Source of the DNA: Cryptomeria japonica | Taxonomy: Eukaryota; Streptophyta; Pinopsida; Cupressales; Cupressaceae | Reading direction: 5' to 3' | DNA length: 64,000 nucleotides | Assembly (NCBI RefSeq): GCF_030272615.1 | Contig: NC_081408.1 | Coordinates: 60,100,114 to 60,164,113 of the forward strand | Part shown: piece after piece, positions 56,804 to 64,000 of the stretch | How the letters are laid out: each line of letters starts with the position of its first letter | Numbering within the stretch: the stretch's first letter is position 1 | Translations under genes and position numbers: made by a program | Notes under the pieces: model-generated | What the model was told of the DNA's origin: nothing | Database searches by the model: none | The model's input: only the letters and a program-made list of their open reading frames with translations

Positions 56804-57354
56804 TGTTGGAAACCTAAATAATGCTTTGTTGTGTTGCAATTGATGTTAAACTTGTCTAGTTTTTTTCATAATCAGTTGATGTAGATGATGAGTTTCACAA
56901 ATGCTGAATACGGTCTACCTATCTAGTGTTTGTCCAATTTTAGATCCATTTGATGATTTGTCCGATGTTCAATTGAAGTGTTTTAGTTGATGAGTTGATG
57001 ATTTGTTTGATGTTTAGTTCATATGGTTCAATTGATGATTCAAGCTTGGTTTATTAGTTGATTGTATTTGTCCATTTATTCAGTTGTTGATCATTTTCCT
57101 AGTGGTCAGTTGATGATTAGTCATGAAGACTAAATGGCTCAAAAATATTAGTGTAGATATTGCTTATTATGGGTTCAAGTGTTGATGCTCTATCTAAAGT
57201 GTGTGTTGTTATTTATGTGTGTGACTATACTGACATCTATAGTTGTAGATTTTTTAGTAGGGAGAAGAGAACTGGTATGGTGTTTGATAGTATTGTTTAA
57301 TAAGCTTTAATATGCAAGTATGAGTATTTATGTCCTAGTGCAAAAAATGGTACC
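56804..57354 (+). repeat. E1 right LTR, first part
   Basis: Starts TGTTGGAAACCTAAATAATGC directly after the polypurine tract and aligns with 23669-24215 of the left LTR. Interrupted after GTACC (57350-57354) by solo LTR C. Confidence 0.75.
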
Positions 57355-58447
57355 GTATATAGGTAAATTTATCAATTTTTAATTAGATTAACAAGTAACT
57401 ACCAAGCCCAATCCAATTAGATAAAATATGAATGTAACATAAATGAAAGCCTACTTAATATAATGCAATAATCAAAAAATGAATCAAAACATAGATAAAT
57501 CCCTAGTTGAATTCAATTATGATGCTTCCATTGTTCTTTTGCTTCTTGTGTGAAATTGGCTCTTAGAGTTGCACTATGAAAACCTACAGGATGATGAAAT
57601 TGATGTTCAATTTATAGATTCTAGAAGGATTGTTTGGATGGTTGAGATTCATTGGGAACATAATTAATCGACAATGGAGATTTAATGTGACAAGTTGGTG
57701 GGAGAGAATTGTTCATCTTGGTTGGGTCTTATTGAGAGATCAACTGGATTGATTAAGGAGTTAGCTTATTTTCTTAGGAGTCAAACAAAATTGATTGATT
57801 AGTAAGGGAATTTGATTGAATAGTTAACTAACTTGATTGACTAGAAGACCAATTTGATTGATCAGTTAACTAAATTGATTGATCGGTTAGAAAAAGGTGA
57901 TTGATAGTTAGACTCAAAGTCAGTGGCAGTTAGTAATTTGACATGCGATGTAGGAAATTATGATCGAATGTCATTTGATTTAAATTTGGATTTTTGAAAT
58001 TTTCAAATGAAATTAAATTGCAATTAATGAGAAATTAAATGAAATTTGAATTTGGGGGATTTGATTTATTTGAAATGAAAGGAAAACAGATTAAATAAAT
58101 TTAAAAAATCTATTCAATTTAGAGGACATAATTAGATAATTAAATAATTTAAAGATATTATTTAATTATGAGAAAATAGAATTTTAACTTAATTAAATGA
58201 TACAAATCATTTTATTAAGTGAATGATCAAAATTAATTAAATAAAAAAAAAATTAATTAATTTAAGGGGGGAATGACATTAATTGATTAAATTATTAAGG
58301 TGGGAATTGAATAATTAGTTAGTGATGAAAAATAAGATTATTACATAAAAAGAATAAAATTATATTAACCAAATAATTAAAATTATTTAATTAATATAGA
58401 GGAATAATTAGTGATGTTAGTAACGGGACAATTTTGAGTTTCTACAA
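57355..58447 (-). mobile_element. C: solo LTR inserted in E1 right LTR
   Basis: About 1.09 kb flanked by GTACC at 57350-57354 and 58448-58452. The left LTR of E1 runs straight through the equivalent position (AAAATGGTATCTTATATGG), giving an empty site. Read on the minus strand, the insert starts near TGTAGAAACTC and is rich in TTAATTAA-type runs, like the starts of gypsy LTRs A (TGTAGACAC) and B (TGTAGACG). Ends are uncertain by about 2 bases. A solo LTR is the simplest reading because no internal domain is present. Confidence 0.65.
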
Positions 58448-59340
58448 GTACCTTGTCTAGTTCATCACAATCATATTGTTTAAGTATGCAACATATATTC
58501 AATTATGATATGGACGTGTGGAAACTTGGAGATGATGGTTGTTGATGCATTGTGTTGTCATGGATATCATTCTTACATGTCATTCTTGCTTGTTGTTTGT
58601 TTCTATTTGCAAGTGTTCAGTAAAGTATGTGATCCAAGACTAGATGTCCAGATGTTATCATGTTGCCTAATGTTGATGTTTTGCATACATAAGTTGGTTT
58701 TAGAAGGTTATAATGTAGGAAGTTCAACATGTAGATAAAGATTATTTAAGGGCCCAATAGAAGAATGTTTTCTTTTCTCCACATTATGAAGATCATGGTG
58801 AGTGGATCTAGAATGAATGATGTACTATCAGGGGTGTAGGTCCTTTGATTTCTCAGATGTCGAGGTTAGTTGTTATGTTCTGATAGTAAGGTTGTATGTC
58901 AGACAAGTCCAAAATTTACCTTGTGACTTCCAAATATGAGGATTCAAGTATTGGAGTTTAGAGGACATGTTCATTTGGTTTGTGAAGTATTCCTATTCAA
59001 CTTTCAAGTGTTGGTTTTTTTTCACAAGTTAGTTTTGTTGGTATGTGCTCAACATATTGTGTTGTGTTGTGTCTTAGTTGTTCTAATTAATCTATCTTGT
59101 TTGGATTATTCTCTTTTGGTCTAGATAATATTTTGAGGATGAGTTAGAGTGTTGAAATGGATCTCACCATGGTGTGTGGTGATCTGCACTTAGTAATTTA
59201 CATTGGAAGATTTTTTGGGCCTATTGGTTGATGTGTTTCATTATCCTTCTACATGCTTCATTTGGAATTTATCATGGAGCTTGTGGTAGTGTGTGTGGTT
59301 CATTGGAATATACTTGAATGAATGTATTACGATGTGTTTG
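58448..59340 (+). repeat. E1 right LTR, second part (holds the empty site for element A)
   Basis: Aligns with 24230-24679 and then directly with 51644 onward of the left LTR. Around 58885-58900 it reads GTAAGGTTGTATGTCAGACAAG, an uninterrupted version of the point where element A sits in the left LTR. Confidence 0.75.
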
Positions 59341-60130
59341 TGATGCAAGAGCATCCCTGGTTCTTGGCAATCTTGCATCAACAAAAAAAAAAATTTATTT
59401 CCTGATTTGCAATTTCAGCATTTCTTTATGCGTTGTTTTCTTGTATTTGTTCATCAAATCTTGTGGAGCTAGATTTTGATCATGGAAATGTTCATCAACA
59501 TTATCCTTGATCCATAGGATGTTTTCATCTTTTCCCAACAAGTTATCACTTCCAGAATCCAAGACAATTTTATGGCTTAGAACACCAAAACCGCTTGAAA
59601 CTTTTTTTCTATTGGTGAATCTTGTGGATCATTTTTCGTAGCTTGCAAAGCTTCAATTCATTGTTTCCAACATTACTTGGAATGTGGCAAACCTATCCTT
59701 AGGTCCACACTTCATCCTATGGATTTTCTAGATGGATCTCTTTAGTAGAGGCCGACCTTGTGGTTTTACACGTTTCATCTTCTTCATCGGTATTTGATTC
59801 TTCTTGGGTCGACGTGGATCCCTCTTGATCATATAAATCAATGTAATTGAGAATTATAAATAAATATATTAGAACATAGAAGATAGATCTTGAGATTAAG
59901 AGTCTTAGAGTTGACTGATACTCTAATTGAGCATTATGTATTCAGGCCAGTGAGTCGAATCTTGTAGCCCACATGTTGCCAGTAGATTGTAAATGATTTT
60001 CATGATATAATTCAGTCAGTTTTGCATTGACTCCATCATATTGTCTTCTTTTTGTTTTGTTTACTCTTGTTGCATGGTCCAGACTATTCTCTTTCAAGAC
60101 CCTCCTAGCCATGATTACAACAATTTGGGT
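59341..60130 (-). mobile_element. D: unidentified insert in E1 right LTR with minus-strand coding remnant
   Basis: The left LTR reads GTGTTTGGATTCCCTTTATC without interruption at this point, so about 0.79 kb has been inserted here. The insert opens with a perfect inverted repeat, TGATGCAAGA (59341-59350) and TCTTGCATCA (59371-59380), then an A-run. The minus strand has a long readable frame: QEGSTSTQEESNTDEEDE..., RFATFQVMLETMN, and about 78 stop-free codons with LGKDENILWIKDNVDEHF. I recognise no family. The duplication at its edges is only about TTTG, so the type of element is open. Confidence 0.45.
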
Positions 60131-60239
60131 CCCCTTTATCTACTGGAGAGGACTAGAGTAATTGTTTTAGGTTCAAATGGCCTAATTTATGTAATATTGC
60201 TTATTTTGTCTTTGGCTGACCTAATTGAGATTTTTGATG
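60131..60239 (+). repeat. E1 right LTR, last preserved part
   Basis: Matches the left LTR around 52110-52217 (shared TGGCCTAATTT and TGTAATATTGCTTATTTTGTC) and then diverges abruptly after TTTTTGATGG. The last 650 bases or so of LTR are missing here, so a deletion or another junction lies at about 60239. Confidence 0.6.
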
Positions 60240-62600
60240 GCGTAATGGGTGAAAATTAGGGTTTCACCATTAAATATAATGAAACCACTAATTTTGCTTA
60301 ATTTCCATTACACTAGGGAGAGATATGAATTTGATAGATCTGATCTTGAGAGATCAAGATTCTAATTGGATTCTAGACCTCCCAAATAGAGCTCTTCTTT
60401 CTCTAAGATTGAATTGAATTTTAATTACTTAAAGATTAGGTCAAAATAGTGAATTATTGAAGCAATCTGATAGAAATAGTAAGATACAGTCATCATGTGG
60501 AGCTACCAACCTGGATCTAAGTAGAATATGATGATTTAGATCTATTCCCAAAAGTTATGCCCAATTCAACAGGATCGTGGTGGTGGTCACCTGAGTCCTC
60601 TAACTTTTTTGTTATCAAAAGATGAACCTGTCCATCTCTTTGAATCATGTTGATCCTCTGAAACATGGCTCTGTACATGTTCATGTACATAGTGAAAAGA
60701 GGAAAATTATTGGAAATAGGGGTTTTCCTTAGGTCAAACCCCAATTTTGGAATTAACTATGAAATTAAATTAAAAATTTAAATGAAGTACTACAATAAAA
60801 TACTTTCCTTTTGAGGGAAAGACTAAAAATGAATTAAAACCTAATTTTATACCATTAATGAAGCTTTGTTTGTCTTCACAAGGAATTAGGGTTTCATGTA
60901 AATAGTCTTTATAAAACATAGAATATGACTGTCAGATCTCCAATTCTTGAATATTGATTTCACTTATGCTCCAATGCTTGATAGAAGACTGATTACTCTC
61001 TCACTTGATGTGGGATCTAAATTTTTCTCTCTTGAGTTGATGATGAATTTCAATTATGAATTTTCTATATAAAGAGGGGTAGACCTTCTTTTATACTTTC
61101 TATTTCAAAAACAAATTAAATTTATGACATGGGTCAACATGATATCTAAGTCCCCACCCAAATTAAGTGACCATTATAAGGCCCCAAGATGAGTCCTTTT
61201 TGAGAGGACCATGGCGTTGGGTACCATGGTCTTGATTTGCACCGTGGTCTTGAAAATCAAATCTCTAGGAACAAGGGGAGTGAAAAGATGATGAAAAGTT
61301 ATGTTTGACAGTTGGTGTGAGCAAAATAGTGCTTTAGTCAAGCCTTAGAGGATGAAAACTGAAGTGAGGCCTGTTCGTTCCCAAATCAACAGATCCTAAA
61401 TCATAGAGAAATAGCCACTGACTCATAAACAGATCTAAGATTGGGTTTGGCCAATGAACAAGATTCAGCACAAAGGTTGTAATCTTCTACTCTTTAGGCT
61501 CTATAGAACCTATGTGGGTACCCCTATTGTAATGTTTTACAACGTTTTAACTTTAGATGAATAAACATTGCAGTGTATAGCGGCTACTTCTAATGAAAAT
61601 ATACCAAGAAAAAGCATGACATACTACAAATTCTGGCTTGAACCTTAGCTTGGATCACTTTGCTTGCATTGAAACTTGGCTCTAATCTTTTCTACTCCTA
61701 ATGCAAAAAAACTGAAAAACAAAATATAAAAGGTGAAATAAGAATGTTGAAATGATCCTAAAACTCAGAAAATTATGACCAGTGCCTATTCAAGGGAAAT
61801 ACAAAGTCAAATAATAGGCCAAAATACAAACAATATCATGATATTAGCATTAAGATCCAATATGAAACATTCAAGACTTGCTTGAAATGCTAAAATTGAG
61901 AATGCATCCACAATTTCCTCACAATATCTCTAACACAAGTGCTACAGTATTCAAGACATAATTTAATTCATTTTACTTGAAATGAAACCCATCAAGACAT
62001 ACACATTCTCCATTAGAGAAGACAAGTTGAACATGTCATTAACATAACAACTCATACAACACAATACCAAATATATGAGAAAAAAATGAATGTTCTCTTT
62101 ATTGATTTTCAGAATAAAATTGATACATTCATAATAGATTGATGTGCACAAAAAATCCTGCAAAAGACTAACTATCACTATATTGCTTTAAAGTTATCCT
62201 AGTGCATACTAAGCAAAATTTTCAAAATCCTTCTTCTTGGCCCTGAATTCCCTTTTATAACGCAAGGGAGCAAAACAAGCTTCAAGCCAATAAGACATAT
62301 TTCAAAAGTACAATGCATTACAATTATTCATAAGGCATCTTTTTGTCCTTGACAACATGCGTGCACACTTCTATGATGCCTTAAATATGGGGGGTGCTGA
62401 GAGAGCATCATTCTGGAAACTTTGGGTTGCAAGTTTGCAAAATTGCCCATTCACTAGTACTTTAACACATGCACCTATCATGATTAGAAGTACACCTTGG
62501 CACTTGGCTGCATGTAACCTAGAGAATGGTCTTTGATGATTGAAAACTTCTGTCAATTGTCCCCAAAATCAACAACCTACACAAAATCCAAAATAAAAAA
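60240..62600. other. Unassigned sequence
   Basis: No domain, terminal repeat or RNA gene recognised. Short frames (75 and 71 codons) have no supporting features. Confidence 0.5.
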
Positions 62601-62615
62601 ATAGAAGGAAAAAGA

Positions 62616-64000
62616 CTAGTCCTCTCCCTCAATCTTCTCTTCTTCCAATGAGTAATATTTTCTATGCAGGGCTTCTATCTCGTCCAATGGCCAAGTGAAA
62701 CCCCTCAAACTCTGCAACTTATTTATTACTTCCTTTGTTTTATGGGCTGCCAATATTGCGGCCTCCAAAGTAAATCTATGGTATATGAAGTCTACCTCCA
62801 TGATCTTATCAATGATATTATAATATGAATCACTTTGGGTTGGATTAGTAGCCAAGGAAGTCAAAACAACATTTATGGCATCTTGGAAGAGTTGTTTCCA
62901 CTCCTCTAGGCTCCTCTTTTGTCCTTCGCCTGTCAAAATTGTGGGGATATCCCAGTTTTTTAATCCTTGGAAAGAATCAATCATTTTAATTCATTCCTCT
63001 TTCTCATCTTCAATATTAGGCAATTATTTAATTAATAAATTATAATTCTTCCAAGTCACCCCTACAACTTGGGGTGGAGAGGCCACATTCTTAATTGCCA
63101 ACATGACCTCTTTCAAGTCCTATCGTTTTGTTATCCAAGTGGTCCTAATTGGCAAAAAGAATAAAATAATTTCATCCATCTGGTTGAGGCATTGTGAATT
63201 CAAAGAATATGAGGTTTTCACCTCACTCAATTTCTCAATAACTTTATTTGCCACCTTCAAAATTGAAGCCTTTCTAATTTCAAAGTAATTGTTCTCGGCC
63301 TCATCTTTGACCCTCTGCAATTATTTATTCATTTTTTCCAATTCTTTGGGTCTAATTTGTCCTAAAGAATTTGTTATTACTTTCTTTATTTGCTCCCTCA
63401 ATGCACAATTTTCAATGAACAACTTGTTGTAATTTTCATTGAGAGCTACATGCATATCCTTCAATCTTAGATGCTTTTGCTCAAGATCATCTACTGCTAA
63501 CTGCGTAAACTAGACTGCATGTGATGTAATGGTTGTAGCCTCTAATGCAGTAGTGTCTTCAAGTGTCCTTACTACTACATCCCCTGTTTTATGTTGTCCA
63601 CCTTGCAAAACTATAGGCTTTTAGACATTTGGTGCTCTTGACCATACAGAAAAAGCCTTTAGGCTTATGCTCACCCCAGACCCATGATCTCTGAACTCCT
63701 TTCCAAACTAGAGATCTCTCTGTCACATAATCTAATCTAACAAAAATATTTTCTCAAAGTCTTAGCCAAGAACAAGAAGCGTGCCACTATTTGTAATCAT
63801 TTCCCTCCCTTCTTTAGGGTGCATTTGAAACTATTCTTATCAAAACTTCTTATCTCTTCATCAGATAAATCCTTCAACTTCTCCCTAAGACAAAAATATT
63901 TGAACTCAGGACAGTTCACAAAACTGTCATCTGCTATGAATTTCTCTAAAGAAATAATTCTTTCATTGCCAGCCTCCTCAATGGGGATTGTACTCGAAAT
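62616..64000 (-). pseudogene. Decayed coiled-coil-rich protein, runs off the right edge
   Basis: One minus-strand frame can be read from about 63700 to the stop at 62616-62618 (LEDTTALEATTIT, VDDLEQKHLRLKDMHVALNENYNKL, ENCALREQIKKVI, ENNYFEIRKASILKVANKVIEKLSEV, LKNWDIPTILTGEGQKRSLEEWKQLFQDAI). Stops break it after HAV, MNK, TKR, LIK and EKEE. Upstream of a frameshift near 63715 it continues to the window edge (SLEKFIADDSFVNCPEFKYF). Leu/Lys/Glu-rich heptads suggest a coiled coil. No known family; a retroelement-associated ORF is a guess. Confidence 0.55.

Larger units (their letters stand above)
23669..60239 (+). mobile_element. E1: Ty1/copia-type LTR element, outermost of the nest
   Basis: LTRs start TGTTGGAAAC at 23669 and 56804 and align over most of their length. 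The internal part (about 52876-56803) holds a degenerate PBS, a gag with CCHC knuckle, a protease with DSG, extra zinc knuckles and a terminal polypurine tract. No integrase, RT or RNase H motifs are visible. The left LTR is split by element A (24680-51638). The right LTR is split by inserts C and D and breaks off at about 60239. Gag and protease family blocks match plant copia elements. Confidence 0.75.

Noticed and set aside
1-64000. CRISPR array, rRNA or tRNA genes, bacterial operons
   Set aside because: No regularly spaced identical repeats with unique spacers, no conserved rRNA stretches or tRNA cloverleaf were seen. The context is plant nuclear DNA.

Overview
The window looks like nuclear DNA of a land plant with a large, repeat-filled genome. 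Introns are long and have GT-AG borders, most of the sequence is nested LTR retrotransposons, one CACTA transposon is present, and there is a fragment of a plant PPR gene. A conifer or other gymnosperm would fit, but that is inference. I see no intact host gene, no rRNA or tRNA gene, and no prokaryotic signal. Almost every reading frame is broken by stops and small indels.

Layout. (1) 1-4.9 kb: no supported gene. (2) About 4.9-14.0 kb, minus strand: coding core of a decayed CACTA (En/Spm) element. Its first gene is a TNP2-type transposase (9610-14010) ending in a long Asp/Gly tail written by an in-frame GAT microsatellite. Its second gene (5158-9160) carries a SET-domain segment followed by a TNP1/Transposase_24-like segment. 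(3) 14.0-23.7 kb: mostly unassigned, with a minisatellite (17.3-17.9 kb), a broken PPR fragment (18.75-19.18 kb), a CACTA-terminus-like sequence ending at 19424 and a small foldback element (22.3-22.5 kb).

(4) 23.7-60.2 kb: a nest of LTR elements. The outermost is a Ty1/copia-type element, E1 (LTRs from 23669 and 56804; gag, protease and extra zinc knuckles at 52.9-54.9 kb, no integrase or RT seen). A 27 kb Ty3/gypsy element, A, lies on the minus strand inside E1's left LTR (A LTRs 24680-25993 and 50315-51638). A has PBS, gag, protease, truncated RT, integrase and an antisense ORF resembling the plant mobile domain, the layout known for the TAT lineage. Inside A sit a complete element without pol, N1 (26529-33147, perfect 5-bp target duplication GATTT), a truncated second copy N2 (38717-41567), and the 5' LTR and leader of another gypsy element, B (41568-44388). 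One deletion appears to have joined N2 to B and removed the rest of A's RT/RNase H. E1's right LTR holds a solo LTR, C (57355-58447), and an unidentified insert, D (about 59341-60130).

(5) 60.2-64.0 kb: unassigned sequence, then a decayed coiled-coil-rich frame on the minus strand that runs off the window.

Most notable are the SET domain inside the CACTA gene set; the N family, which has LTRs, a gag-like zinc-knuckle ORF and one otherwise unrecognised frame of 1,086 codons but no polymerase; the excess of TAG stops at CAG sites, pointing to CHG-methylation decay; and CpG-bearing short repeats in the leaders of gypsy elements A and B.
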